Assembly (NCBI GenBank): GCA_017441605.1
Contig: JAFRXD010000012.1
Span: 1 to 64,000, forward strand
DNA from: Thermoguttaceae bacterium
Lineage (GTDB): Bacteria > Planctomycetota > Planctomycetia > Pirellulales > Thermoguttaceae
Reading direction: 5' to 3'
Length of the DNA stretch: 64,000 nt
Shown here: positions 16,071 to 25,503 of the stretch, piece by piece
Layout: the number at the start of each line of letters is the position of its first letter
How positions within the stretch are numbered: the stretch's first letter is position 1
The notes under the pieces: model-generated
What the model was told of the DNA's origin: nothing
Database searches by the model: none
What the model saw: the letters and a program-made list of their open reading frames with translations, nothing else
Translations under genes and position numbers: made by a program

Positions 16071-18287
16071 TCAGTCCGGAACCCAAAGTTTGGAACCGCC
16101 CCCTTGGGACTCGGAATCGTCCCCGCCCGGCGTCCACAAACCGCTCGACTTCCGCTCCGGCGCCGCCGCGTCGCCAAGACCCGCGACCGACTCCGCGCGC
16201 GGCGCCCCGCCCTGCGAAGCCCCGGCCCGAAGACGATAAGCCTCCGCCATTCGCGCCTGAGCCTGAGCGGTCGCCGTAAGTTGCGCGAAGAACCGTTGCA
16301 GCGTCTGGACCTCTTCTTTTTCGTCCGCGTGCTCCATAAAGAATCGTTGCGAAAGCGCCCGAACCTTATCGAACTCTTGAAGTTGGAACCGCGTCATAAT
16401 TTCCAGAACGTTCCAGTGCGCGTCCGACTTGCCCGACTCGTTCGCGTACTCGGTCGCCTGACCGATGAGTTCCAGCGCCCGGGGGAAATCTCGATCCATC
16501 GTGGCGCCGTCGATCAAAATGGCGTAGGCGGAACTGCGATCCTCGTATTGCTCCGTCTCTTTCGATCGCGACAATATCTCCCGAGCGAACTTCTCTTTAA
16601 CGTCCCGAGGCGCCACGAGGCCCGCGATATCCTGAAGCTGGGCGAGCGTCTCGATCTCGCATTTGTCCAAACGCAAACGACTCCAGCGCCAAATCGGGAT
16701 CGCGCGGAAAAAGCGATCCGCCTCTTCTTGCGTTTTGAGCGACGTCGGGGGATCGATCGGCTCCGGACGCGCAATCCCCGCCTTTTCGCGCAACGAAGTC
16801 GCCACCTCGTCCGTCCCCGCCGTCGCGACCGCTTCGCTCGCCACTCGAATCAACGCCTCGACTCGATTCGCCCCGTTCGGTTCCGACAAGACCTCTTTGG
16901 GGGACTTGTCCCCCAGAACCGCGTAACGATGCTCGAACCACTGGTCGGCGAACTCTTCCGAGACCTCGTCCGCCAAGGAATCGACCGTCGCGTCCGTAAG
17001 TTGGTCCGCGTTCTTGAAATGGAGACGAGGCGTCGCCGCGTTCGACGTCCACAAAACCGGATTCTCTTTCAACTCTTCCGAAGATTCCAATTTCGGAACG
17101 AAACCGAGCGTCGATTGGAGTATCGACTCGATTTTGGGCGCCTCGTTCGGGAAAAGCATAAATATCGCGCGAGCCGCGCGAGTCGTTTGCTTGCCGTAAA
17201 CGAATAGAAAACCGCATTGCCGCGCCGCGTCCGCCAGCGTCAATCCCTCCGTCTTGTCCGACGGCTCGCGATCCAAAACGACGAACGACGTCTTCGGAGG
17301 AACGTCCCCCCCCGCCAGCGGCGCCAATTGGGGACTGACCAATAACGACTTCGAAGACAACAGCTTCTCGTGCGCCGAGTCGAAATCCTCCAGCTCGTAG
17401 ACGAACTTTTGAACGAACTGAACGTCGTCCCACGTCGGGCTCGCGTTCAGGAGCAGGAACTGCTCTACGTCGATCGCGTCTTCACGGTCGACTTTGGGAG
17501 AGTCCAGGAACCGCTTCAAATACTCGCGACCCTTTTCCTCGTTCCCGAACCAAAATTCCACGAACGCCAAATTTCGGTACAAATTCGGCCATTCCTCGCC
17601 GCGGTCGAGCAGCGCTTCCAAGCCGCTCCGTCCGCTCTTCCACTGTCCGCGAGCCAGTCGACCGACCGCCGCCGCGTACTCCGCTTGTTTCGAAAATCCT
17701 TCCGGAGCCGTTCGATCGAACGCGATCTCTTTGAGCATAAACGGAACCGCGTCCGTTCCGAGACATCGGTATAAAAACGCGTTCGACGCTTCGTCCTTCG
17801 GCGCGAACGCCTGAAGCTGTTTCGCGACCGCGACCGCTTGGAAGTAATGTCCGCCCTCTAAAAGCGAGGCGCCGACCGTCAGCGTCGCCTGGACGAGCGA
17901 CAACGGGAACTGATCCCCTTCGAGCGACTCGTAAGCGTCGACCATCGCCGAGACCGCCTCGTTCGGCTTGTCCAAAAGCGCCGACGTCGTCGCCAACTCC
18001 CCGAGCGCCACGACGTTCTTCGGCTCCAATTCGACAAACCCCTTCGCCGTCTCGTAAGCGTCCTCCCAAAGACCTATCAGTTTCTGAAATACGCACTTCG
18101 CCTCCAAAAGACAGGCGCAATTCGGACGATCTTTTAAAAGACCTTCGACAAAAGAAAGACCCGCCGAGGGCTGATCCCCGGAGATAAACGAGTCGATCTG
18201 TTCCAAATCCTTAACGTGATCCGGGCAGCAAAAACGGATTTTTTTACCCCGACCGCCGGGGCAAAGCGAATAAGAGTCGATCGCCAT
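16071..18287 (-). CDS. Large SEC-C-like, TPR-containing cytoplasmic protein
   Basis: The 738-residue protein starts with M-A-I-D-S-Y-S-L-C-P-G-G-R-G-K-K and C-C-P at residues 20-22. This resembles the SEC-C zinc motif (C-x-C, eight residues, C-C), but the second cysteine is replaced by glycine at position 11. Much of the remainder is made of alpha-helical repeats of TPR type, for example L-L-E-A-K-C-V-F-Q-K-L-I-G-L-W-E-D-A-Y-E near residue 80. The C-terminal tail is low complexity. Similar proteins occur in planctomycetes, with no defined role known to me. A longer frame to 18386 is rejected because the conserved start matches 18287 and GGAGAA precedes it. It is first in the operon with nadD. 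Confidence 0.7.
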   Translation of the reverse strand: MAIDSYSLCPGGRGKKIRFCCPDHVKDLEQIDSFISGDQPSAGLSFVEGLLKDRPNCACLLEAKCVFQKLIGLWEDAYETAKGFVELEPKNVVALGELATTSALLDKPNEAVSAMVDAYESLEGDQFPLSLVQATLTVGASLLEGGHYFQAVAVAKQLQAFAPKDEASNAFLYRCLGTDAVPFMLKEIAFDRTAPEGFSKQAEYAAAVGRLARGQWKSGRSGLEALLDRGEEWPNLYRNLAFVEFWFGNEEKGREYLKRFLDSPKVDREDAIDVEQFLLLNASPTWDDVQFVQKFVYELEDFDSAHEKLLSSKSLLVSPQLAPLAGGDVPPKTSFVVLDREPSDKTEGLTLADAARQCGFLFVYGKQTTRAARAIFMLFPNEAPKIESILQSTLGFVPKLESSEELKENPVLWTSNAATPRLHFKNADQLTDATVDSLADEVSEEFADQWFEHRYAVLGDKSPKEVLSEPNGANRVEALIRVASEAVATAGTDEVATSLREKAGIARPEPIDPPTSLKTQEEADRFFRAIPIWRWSRLRLDKCEIETLAQLQDIAGLVAPRDVKEKFAREILSRSKETEQYEDRSSAYAILIDGATMDRDFPRALELIGQATEYANESGKSDAHWNVLEIMTRFQLQEFDKVRALSQRFFMEHADEKEEVQTLQRFFAQLTATAQAQARMAEAYRLRAGASQGGAPRAESVAGLGDAAAPERKSSGLWTPGGDDSESQGGGSKLWVPD

Positions 18288-18420
18288 TGCGAATTGTTCT
18301 CCGAATAAAATTGCCGTCTCCAGCGAAACGGCGGTAAAATCGGGCGTTTCGATTTCCGAACGAACGCGCGTCGGAGCCGATCCCACCCCTTTGGAGCGGA
18401 ACCGACTCCCCTATTTTAAA

Positions 18421-18450
18421 CAAAACACTCCCCCGTTTCGAGGGGGGGCG
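18421..18450 (-). terminator. Probable terminator after the 786-residue surface protein
   Basis: On the minus strand CCCCC and GGGGG pair across a 7-base loop and are followed shortly by TTTTGTTT. The short distance between stem and T run makes it a moderate candidate. Confidence 0.45.
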
Positions 18451-18471
18451 CCAAATCGGAGCGTAAAAACC

Positions 18472-20832
18472 TCAATTTCGCGCCCCGACCAATACCGTTC
18501 TCTTTTTCCTACGAAGTTCCGCCTCGAAGTCGGAGACGAAAGCGACGAGCGAGTCGATAACCCCGTCCGACGACGACGAAACCGCCGTTCCGCCAAAATC
18601 CGCGTTGCGCGTCTCCTCCCAAAACGACTCGGATTCCCCTATTTCGGCAAAAATCGAATCCGTCGCCGACTTCTCCAAAACGCGACCCGGTATCGCGAAC
18701 CTTGTCGATTCCCCGTCGAAGTCCGTTACCGTCGCGATCGCGAGCGTTTTCGACAAGTCGATTCCCGGGTCGAGAAAGCGCGCGACCGTCAGATCGTACC
18801 CCAACCCTTCGAATTCCTCTTTCGTCCCGTCGCTCCATTCGATCGACCACTTCTTGATCGGACGATTCCAAGCGCTCGAGCGAACCGATAGCGAAAGACG
18901 CGTCGCCGCGCCGCCCGCCAACGACTCCGCCCGAACGTCGAGCGTCGGCGAAGGCGAGAGCGTCGTAAGCGCGACTCTCCCGACCGCTACGACCTTCCCC
19001 GCGTCCAAATCGACGACTTTCGCGACGATCTCCCGCGTCCCGGGTTCCTCCGGAACGAGCCCCGGAGAAATCCAACCGCGACGCGAAGATTCCCAAAATG
19101 CCCCGTCCCCTAAATCGAAGTAGTACCCGGCGCTCTCCGGTGCGACAAAGCCGCTTGACAATCCTAACTCGAGCGAATTCCCTCGTTGAACCGAATAGCC
19201 GCTCCGTTCAAATTCAACCTCTCTTGGATTTGGATCCTCTCCATATACAACGATCGGCGTCTCCAGAGCTCCGACGTCGTTCGAAACCTCGACGTCGGCG
19301 CGCGTTTCGATCCGCCAAAAAATCCAATATTTCAAACCCGGCTCGAGCGAGAGCGTTGGCGCGAGAACGTCGAACCGCCTCGTCTCCCCAGCGCCCAATC
19401 CGAGAAAACTCCGCTCCGCGATTGGCGCGTCCCCCGAGTCGAGCGCTCCGTCCAAAGACCCGAAAAACCGAACGACGAACGGTTCGGAAACCGCGTCGCC
19501 AATATTTTCGACCCCGACGTTAGAAATCGTCAAAACTTCTCCGGAAACGATCGCGCGCCTCGATACCCGAGCCCCGTCGAGAGCCCGTAAGTTGGTCGCG
19601 CTCGATTCCGACTCCAGCGCGCCGACGTCGACCGCCCCCCCGGATTTCCTATTGGCGCCCGAAAAATCGCGCCGAATCGCCTCGCCGTTGCGATACCGTC
19701 CCGGCTCGGTCGTTCCCGCGTCGATCCCTTGCGAAACGTCCGAAACGTAGAGCGCGTAGTCCCCGTCGCGCCCCGCGTCGAAATCGTAGTCCTGAACGAA
19801 AAGGGGAATCGATTCCAAATAGATCGCGTTCGTTCCCGTTTCCGTCGGATCGTCCGGATCGTAACTCGATAGCCAATAAGAAAACGTCGAAAGACAGTTC
19901 GTCCCGTCGATCAGCCCCGCGACCGGAACCTCAAATTCGAACGATTCCCCCTCGAATTCGAACGCATTGTAAAACAGCGAATTATAAATATTGACGTCGC
20001 AATCGGTCGCCTGCGAGCGATTCTGAACGACGATCGAATTCTCGAGCGTCGCCTCCGCGAAGACGTTGAACTCCTCGTCGACCCCTCGAAAGTAAATCCC
20101 GCCCCCAAATCCCGTTCCGCTCGTTCCCGCCGCGTTCCCCGTAATCGTCGCGTTGATAAACCGCTGTTCGACCACCGTCTCCTCGTCGACGTAACCCCCC
20201 GTCGAATAGACGCCCCCGCCGTCCCGACCCGCGCGATTCCCCGAAATAATCGTATTGACGACCGTCAGCTCCCCAGAATTGTAAATCGCGCCCCCGACGT
20301 TCGACGCCGCGTTGTTCGAAAGAAGAGCGCGATCCAGCAGTAGTTCGCCCGCGTTGTAAATCGCGCCCCCGTCCGAACTCGACCCGTTAATTAGCGAAAC
20401 TCCCCCCAGCGAAAGCGACGCCCCCGAGCCGATCGTAAATATCCGCGACATATTCCCCGCGTCGATCGTCGCTCTCCCTCCTATCGCGACGACCGCGATC
20501 GGGCTCGGATCGTCGACGACGAACCCGTCCGAAGCCGCGCCGAATTCCATCGTCGTCCCCGACTCGTGCGCTCGAATCGCGATAACGTCGGCGCCGGGGC
20601 GAGCTTTCGCCTCGCTCAGCGCCGAGCGCAGCGCGTCCGGGTCGAGTCCCGCGCTCGCGTCCAGAACCAAAACGTCCGAGGAGGCGACCCCGGCGTAATC
20701 GAATCCCGGGTAGTCCTCCCGAAGCGCCGCGAAAGACGCCTCGTCCAATCCGCGAGTCGCCGAAAGCAATTCGCGAGTTTCCAATGTTTCAAAACGAAGT
20801 CGACGAACCGATTGTTGAGACGAGCGAACCAT
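18472..20832 (-). CDS. Planctomycete surface protein with Pmp-like beta-helix
   Basis: The 786-residue protein carries the planctomycete export motif at residues 12-25 (L-R-F-E-T-L-E-T-R-E-L-L-S-A). Residues about 120-390 form a right-handed beta-helix with repeated G-G-A-I-Y and S-N-N/S-G-N elements, like the GGAI/FxxN repeats of polymorphic outer-membrane proteins. It ends with a G-A-V-D-V-G-A-L-E block that often closes such helices. The following region (about 400-520) resembles a CARDB adhesion domain, and later segments look like Ig/PKD-type modules. The ATG at 20832 is chosen because GGAG lies 6 bases upstream; a TTG 12 bases further upstream overlaps that ribosome site. Unlike the two giants, it lacks their acidic C-terminal tail. 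A surface location is likely; the ligand is unknown. Confidence 0.75.
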   Translation of the reverse strand: MVRSSQQSVRRLRFETLETRELLSATRGLDEASFAALREDYPGFDYAGVASSDVLVLDASAGLDPDALRSALSEAKARPGADVIAIRAHESGTTMEFGAASDGFVVDDPSPIAVVAIGGRATIDAGNMSRIFTIGSGASLSLGGVSLINGSSSDGGAIYNAGELLLDRALLSNNAASNVGGAIYNSGELTVVNTIISGNRAGRDGGGVYSTGGYVDEETVVEQRFINATITGNAAGTSGTGFGGGIYFRGVDEEFNVFAEATLENSIVVQNRSQATDCDVNIYNSLFYNAFEFEGESFEFEVPVAGLIDGTNCLSTFSYWLSSYDPDDPTETGTNAIYLESIPLFVQDYDFDAGRDGDYALYVSDVSQGIDAGTTEPGRYRNGEAIRRDFSGANRKSGGAVDVGALESESSATNLRALDGARVSRRAIVSGEVLTISNVGVENIGDAVSEPFVVRFFGSLDGALDSGDAPIAERSFLGLGAGETRRFDVLAPTLSLEPGLKYWIFWRIETRADVEVSNDVGALETPIVVYGEDPNPREVEFERSGYSVQRGNSLELGLSSGFVAPESAGYYFDLGDGAFWESSRRGWISPGLVPEEPGTREIVAKVVDLDAGKVVAVGRVALTTLSPSPTLDVRAESLAGGAATRLSLSVRSSAWNRPIKKWSIEWSDGTKEEFEGLGYDLTVARFLDPGIDLSKTLAIATVTDFDGESTRFAIPGRVLEKSATDSIFAEIGESESFWEETRNADFGGTAVSSSSDGVIDSLVAFVSDFEAELRRKKRTVLVGARN

Positions 20833-20854
20833 AGAATTCTCCAAAGGGCGATTG

Positions 20855-20893
20855 AAAAAAACCGAAGGATCCCTCGACCCTTCGGTCCCTTTT
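20855..20893 (-). terminator. Intrinsic terminator after the cyclophilin-domain surface protein
   Basis: ACCGAAGG (20861-20868) pairs with CCTTCGGT (20879-20886). In minus orientation the stem is followed by a run of seven T. Confidence 0.85.
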
Positions 20894-20947
20894 AGTATCG
20901 CGATCCGAGTCGCGCGAACGTCGACTCGAATCGCGCTTTACCGGGCG

Positions 20948-23900
20948 TTACCAACGCCAAAAGCCCCAATCGTATCCGTTGGCGCCTCGCTCGACGTCCT
21001 CGGGATCGAGAATCGTCGCGTCGAGATTCGAACCGCGCTTAACGACGTCTTTGGATCCGTCGGAAATCGACTCCGTTCCCAAAACGTCGAGATCCGTCGC
21101 GTCCGACCAATTCGCGTAAATATCGGCGTAGAGATAATCTACCGATGCGCGATATTCGACTTCGGAGCACGTTAAATCCGCCTCCAGTTCCGTCCTATTC
21201 GCCCCGCCCATCTTGTATCTTGCGTAAGCCATATAATATTCTTCGTAAAGTGCAAGTAGCGCGTAGCGATAACTTGTTTCGACGTCCACTAATTCTGTTT
21301 CGACGTCCGCCAAATTCGTTGTTCGAGACCCGACGAGCAAATCGCGTCCGCGCCCCCCGTAAATCGAGTCCGCCCCGTTCATTCCGAGGAGAACGTTGTT
21401 CCCGGAGTCCGCGCGAATCTCGTCGCTACCCGCGCCGCCGATAACTACGTCGTTGCCCGAACCCGTTCGGAAAACGTTGGAGCCGCTCGCGTTGGCGGCG
21501 AAGATAAAGTCGTTGCCGGAGCCCCCGTCGATACGCGAGCCGCCGAATCGACCGCTCGTTCCGTCCGAAAGAAACGCGACGTCGTTCCCGGCTCCCAGCT
21601 CGACGCTCGCTCCCGCGCCCGTTACGGAAACGAAGTCGTTTCCGGATCCGATCTCGATTCGAGCTAGATCCCCAGAAACGAAGACCGACGCGTTCGAAGC
21701 GTTGGAGAGATTCAACTTGGCGCGATCCCCGGCGATCGTCGCCTCGACCGCGCCGCGACCTCCAAAGACCTCGACATCGTCTCCTTCGACGTCCAACGAA
21801 ACCGTCGAGCCGCTCTTGGCGCCGCGCGCGTTGACGATCGAGCGATCCCCGTCTTCGATGTTTACGAAGTATTGACCGGAGCCGCTAATCGAGACCGACT
21901 GCCCCGCGCCCGTTAAGGCGACAAGGTTCGAGCCCCCGGCGAGAACGACCGAATCGGCGCCCCCGCCTCCGTTAATCGCCGCGCCATAAGCGCTGGCGAC
22001 GACCCGATCTCCGCGAGCCGTCCCGACAAAACCCTCGAGCGCGTCGGTAAGACGCAACGTTCCGCAATCCCCCTTGATCGGGCGTTGACGACAAGTCGAG
22101 CCGAGCTCGACCTCGACGCGATTCGACGTCCCGGAGAAATCGAGAGTGTCGACGCCCGAACCGCCCGTCAAAACGTAATTGAACCCGAGATTGTTCGCCT
22201 TAAAGACGTCGTTTCCGTCCCTAGAATCGATCGCGACGTCCTTGACGCCGCTGAACTTCAGCGTCGCGCCCCCTTCCAGCGAAATCAGCCCGCTAGTCGA
22301 GCGCGTCGTTCGAACAAATCGCGAAAGTCGCCCGAACGCCGCGTCGTACGACGCCTTAATTCGCGCGTATTGCGCGCTGTTCTCGCCGAACAACTTCGCG
22401 TATCGCGCCAGCGCTTTCTCGTAGGGATTTCGAGCGAAGAGCGGCGTCGACGTTTCCGAAACCTCCGTGCCGATTGTAATAACGTCGTTCCCCTCCATCG
22501 TTTCGACATAAATCGCGTCTCGCGCTCCGTCTCCTCCGTCGAAGTTGATCGCCGACAAGCTAGACATTGCGCTCGCGGTAACGCAAATCGTCTCCGCGAC
22601 TCGATCTTGACCGGTAATCGTTAGCGTCCCGTCCGTCCCGATCGTCGACGTCGCGAGCTCCGTCAATTCTCCGTTTTTTCCGAGGCCATAAAGAGTCGCA
22701 ATCTTGGCGTTGGCGTCGACGCTGTAGGACTTCTGCGCCGGGTAGTCCGTGAGCGACCAGCTGATCGGTTCGGAAGAGGGAACGTAGTTCGGGTTCTTAA
22801 CGGTAAGTTCAAATGTTGTTGTGGACGATCCGCTCTCTATTAAACCCGTCTCGTTAATTTCGAGAATAACCGTTGCTTTGACGCCAATGGTCAAGACCTT
22901 CGATTCAATATTTTCGTCCACGAAATAGTCGGAAGGAACGTTCCATCTAATCGTGCCGATCTCTGGGTTGATCACCATACCATCCGGAAATTCCCCGACG
23001 AGCGAATAGCGGATTTCGTACGATTCAGAAGCAGGAGTCAACGCTTCGACAGTTAAGCCAAAGGTTTCGCCCGCCCAAGTTTCCTGTGCGTCAATGCTCT
23101 TCCATACGGGGACAACAGTGTTATTGGGAACATAATTCGCATTAAAGATCGCGACCTCAAGGGTCCTTTCGGTCGACTTTCCAGTCTCGTAAACGTTTTC
23201 TTCAAGATCTTTGCGCTCGGTCGCCTTGACCGTATAAATAAAGTACACGAAGGTGCAGTCGCTCGGAACGTAATCCTCCGGGATCGACAGCGTCGCGATT
23301 CCAGTTACGGCGTCAAAGGAAAAGAACTCCGGATAATTACCTCCGACCAATTCGTAAACAATCTCGGCGATGCCCTCGGGGTCGGACGCAGAAAAGTCAA
23401 TGGTGTAATTTCGACCAGCAAGTACCAAGTCAACAATGTTTCCAGTGGAGTCGTATGCTTTGGGCGTGCCAAAGACGGGAGGATTGTCGATTTGTTCCGG
23501 TCTGGTTACGGTTATGCTTCCGCTCAAATTGGACGCGTTAAACCTGTTGGGCAACGAAGCGCTAACAGTAAAATCAAAGTCGACCGATTCTTCGGAATCG
23601 GAGACGGCGCTCGAATCGGTAACGACTCGATATCTACCCTTGCCCAAATCGATCAAATCGAAAACGTCCGAATCTTCTGCGGAAACGGAATAACTAATCG
23701 AATACCCGCCAAACTCTTCTGGAAGAGAAAACTCAAGAGAAGAACCCGCTTCAACGCTAATATTTAGATTGGCAAGCGCATCTTGCGCATATGCCTCGAA
23801 CCCGTCTTCCCCGACGTAGACAGTCGTCTCTTGGAACGCGAGCGCATCGTCCGCTTGGCTTGACGAGAAGGAAATCGAGGTAACCCCGTTCGCGTTTCCG

Positions 23901-24709
23901 TCCGCGACGATCCGCAGCGCGCTTTGGGTCGGATTCTCGACGAAGCGAACGTTTTCGATCGTATAGGTATCGACCGGCCAGCTGAGCTCGCCTCTTTCGT
24001 TCGCCACGACCTCGGCGGCCTCCATTATGTCAATGACGTCATACCCGTCGACCACGAACCCGAAGACGTTGTATCCGCCGTCGAGCCAATCGGCGGCGTC
24101 GAACGTAATGTAAAACTGCGCGTCGCTAGTATTTGGACCAGCGTTAGCGTAAGCGACCATCCCGCGCCCGCTGTGCGTCAAGACGTCCAAGTACTCGTCG
24201 GCGATCGGTCCGAGATCGGAGCCGTAATATCCGTGACCGTCGCTCGACCCGCCCTGGAACATAAAGCCCGGGTAAATGCGGTGGAACGTCAAACCCTCGT
24301 AGTAATCCTCCCAAACAAGTTGCTCGAAATGCGAGACCGAATTGGGCGCCTCGTTATTAAAGAGCTGGATCGTAACTTCCCCGAGCGAGGAAACCGCCCC
24401 GTCGGTCGACGTCTTCATAATCGTGAACGCGACCTGATCCCCCGTTACGAACGAAGCGGTCAAACCGTCCACCGAACTGCTGTCGACGAAATCGATCGGC
24501 GTCCCTTCGTAAGCGAAATGATACGAATTAGGCTCGGCGATCGTAATAACGTCCGGCAAGGTCTCAAATCCCGCCGCGTCGAGTAGTTGCCGCTCTTCCA
24601 GCGCCTCGATAGCCAGCCGATTCTTGCCGAGCTTTTCGCCAAGACGAGCCGGTTTCTTAGAAGTTGACGATTTTCGAGAAGAGCGTCCAAAATGAGAAAA
24701 TATGTTCAT
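20948..24709 (-). CDS. Surface protein with cyclophilin domain, cadherin-like repeats and RTX-like repeats
   Basis: This 1253-residue protein has the planctomycete motif at residues 32-46 (L-A-I-E-A-L-E-E-R-Q-L-L-D-A-A). Residues about 95-255 form a cyclophilin-type peptidyl-prolyl isomerase domain. It contains N-E-A-P-N-S-V-x-x-F, a F-H-R-I-Y-P-G-F-M-F-Q-G-G core holding the Arg and Phe of the active site, and later S-D-A-Q-F-Y-I-T. Residues about 300-740 hold several cadherin-like (Ig-fold) modules. Residues about 830-1150 contain G-S-G-N-D and G-G-x-G-x-D repeats like calcium-binding RTX/hemolysin repeats. The C-terminus is tyrosine-rich and ends W-G-F-W-R-W. An isomerase on a secreted multi-domain protein could help fold surface neighbours, but this is inference. 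It ends in its own terminator. Confidence 0.82.
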   Translation of the reverse strand: MNIFSHFGRSSRKSSTSKKPARLGEKLGKNRLAIEALEERQLLDAAGFETLPDVITIAEPNSYHFAYEGTPIDFVDSSSVDGLTASFVTGDQVAFTIMKTSTDGAVSSLGEVTIQLFNNEAPNSVSHFEQLVWEDYYEGLTFHRIYPGFMFQGGSSDGHGYYGSDLGPIADEYLDVLTHSGRGMVAYANAGPNTSDAQFYITFDAADWLDGGYNVFGFVVDGYDVIDIMEAAEVVANERGELSWPVDTYTIENVRFVENPTQSALRIVADGNANGVTSISFSSSQADDALAFQETTVYVGEDGFEAYAQDALANLNISVEAGSSLEFSLPEEFGGYSISYSVSAEDSDVFDLIDLGKGRYRVVTDSSAVSDSEESVDFDFTVSASLPNRFNASNLSGSITVTRPEQIDNPPVFGTPKAYDSTGNIVDLVLAGRNYTIDFSASDPEGIAEIVYELVGGNYPEFFSFDAVTGIATLSIPEDYVPSDCTFVYFIYTVKATERKDLEENVYETGKSTERTLEVAIFNANYVPNNTVVPVWKSIDAQETWAGETFGLTVEALTPASESYEIRYSLVGEFPDGMVINPEIGTIRWNVPSDYFVDENIESKVLTIGVKATVILEINETGLIESGSSTTTFELTVKNPNYVPSSEPISWSLTDYPAQKSYSVDANAKIATLYGLGKNGELTELATSTIGTDGTLTITGQDRVAETICVTASAMSSLSAINFDGGDGARDAIYVETMEGNDVITIGTEVSETSTPLFARNPYEKALARYAKLFGENSAQYARIKASYDAAFGRLSRFVRTTRSTSGLISLEGGATLKFSGVKDVAIDSRDGNDVFKANNLGFNYVLTGGSGVDTLDFSGTSNRVEVELGSTCRQRPIKGDCGTLRLTDALEGFVGTARGDRVVASAYGAAINGGGGADSVVLAGGSNLVALTGAGQSVSISGSGQYFVNIEDGDRSIVNARGAKSGSTVSLDVEGDDVEVFGGRGAVEATIAGDRAKLNLSNASNASVFVSGDLARIEIGSGNDFVSVTGAGASVELGAGNDVAFLSDGTSGRFGGSRIDGGSGNDFIFAANASGSNVFRTGSGNDVVIGGAGSDEIRADSGNNVLLGMNGADSIYGGRGRDLLVGSRTTNLADVETELVDVETSYRYALLALYEEYYMAYARYKMGGANRTELEADLTCSEVEYRASVDYLYADIYANWSDATDLDVLGTESISDGSKDVVKRGSNLDATILDPEDVERGANGYDWGFWRW

Positions 24710-25195
24710 AGTGAGCAGTCCCTAAAACGCGCGACGTCTTGCCGCGCTCCGTTGAAAAAACGATGGAACTCGCTGAGTTCCCCAACGCGCGAATCGGAAC
24801 CGCGCGACGGCGCGTCTAAAGAGCCCTAAAAGATTTCTTGAGACGTCGACGCTCGTCGAATCGAATCCCGAGGGGATCTGTCGAAAACAAACGTCGAAGG
24901 CGAGTCGCGTCCGATATGCGCGCAGAAGCGCAAAGAGAATCGCCGTAACGCGACGCCCTATGAAAGTCCGATCAAAACAACGCGAGACCGAACCCGCTTC
25001 CACGCCCGCTATTGTACCCCGCTTTCAAACCGTAATAAATGCTTTTTTCGTTAAAAAGCAAAATATCTTTTCAAGCAGTCGTTACAACCGTTAAATTCAG
25101 TAAATCTGTTTCTGAACGCCCGATATGTATCGGCCCCTTCTCGGGAACAACCCGTCTCGCGCCGGTTCAAAGCCTCTTTGCGCGACGCAAATTTC
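24710..25195. other. Intergenic region upstream of the toxin-antitoxin pair
   Basis: It holds the leader of the leftward surface-protein gene and the upstream part of the rightward toxin-antitoxin unit. TGCTTTTT (25040-25047) and AAAAAGCA (25053-25060) form a perfect 8-bp inverted repeat with a 5-base loop, possibly a weak terminator or a regulator site. I see no convincing gene; the frame at 24722-25003 (minus) has no support. Confidence 0.5.
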
Positions 25196-25223
25196 TTGAC
25201 GAACCGGAAAGCGCGCGTATAAT
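25196..25223 (+). promoter_or_regulatory. Near-consensus sigma-70 promoter for the Phd/Doc pair
   Basis: TTGACG (25196-25201) and TATAAT (25218-25223) are separated by 16 bases. The predicted start site lies about 35 bases before the antitoxin ATG. It is among the best promoter matches in the window. Confidence 0.75.
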
Positions 25224-25266
25224 TCGCGCCATTAACGCTATTATTTTCTTGGGAGGTTACGGGAGA

Positions 25267-25503
25267 ATGTTGAAAACAATCGATTTGTCCGAGTCCAAGG
25301 ACTTCCTTTCCAAAATCGGAAAAATCGTCGACGCCGAGGGAAGCGCGACGATCGAGATCGACGGGACGCCGCGCTATGTTGTTTCCCGTATTGACGAATC
25401 GAAAGCGTCTCGGGATCGTTGCGCGACCGAAGAGGAAGCGTTGAAATGCGCCGACGAGATAATGGATCAATTTGAGGATGCGTTTAGGGAACTCGCCAAA
25501 TGA
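25267..25503 (+). CDS. Putative Phd/YefM-like antitoxin
   Basis: The 78-residue acidic protein begins M-L-K-T-I-D-L-S-E-S-K-D-F-L, like the DNA-binding N-terminus of Phd/YefM antitoxins. An I-E-I-D-G-T-P-R-Y-V-V strand pair follows, and the C-terminus is helical and acidic, as expected of a toxin-neutralising tail. Its position directly before a Doc toxin with a four-base overlap strongly supports the role. The start at 25267 is preferred because a GGGAGA stretch precedes it and the longer frame from 25039 runs through the promoter. Phd-type antitoxins usually repress their own promoter. Sequence similarity alone is modest. Confidence 0.7.
   Translation: MLKTIDLSESKDFLSKIGKIVDAEGSATIEIDGTPRYVVSRIDESKASRDRCATEEEALKCADEIMDQFEDAFRELAK

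Noticed and set aside
24722..25003. 93-codon open frame on the minus strand upstream of the cyclophilin-domain gene
   Set aside because: Arg/Phe-rich composition without pattern, GTG start without ribosome site; more likely leader sequence.
25039..25266. N-terminal extension of the antitoxin
   Set aside because: It would run through a near-consensus promoter and does not resemble antitoxins.
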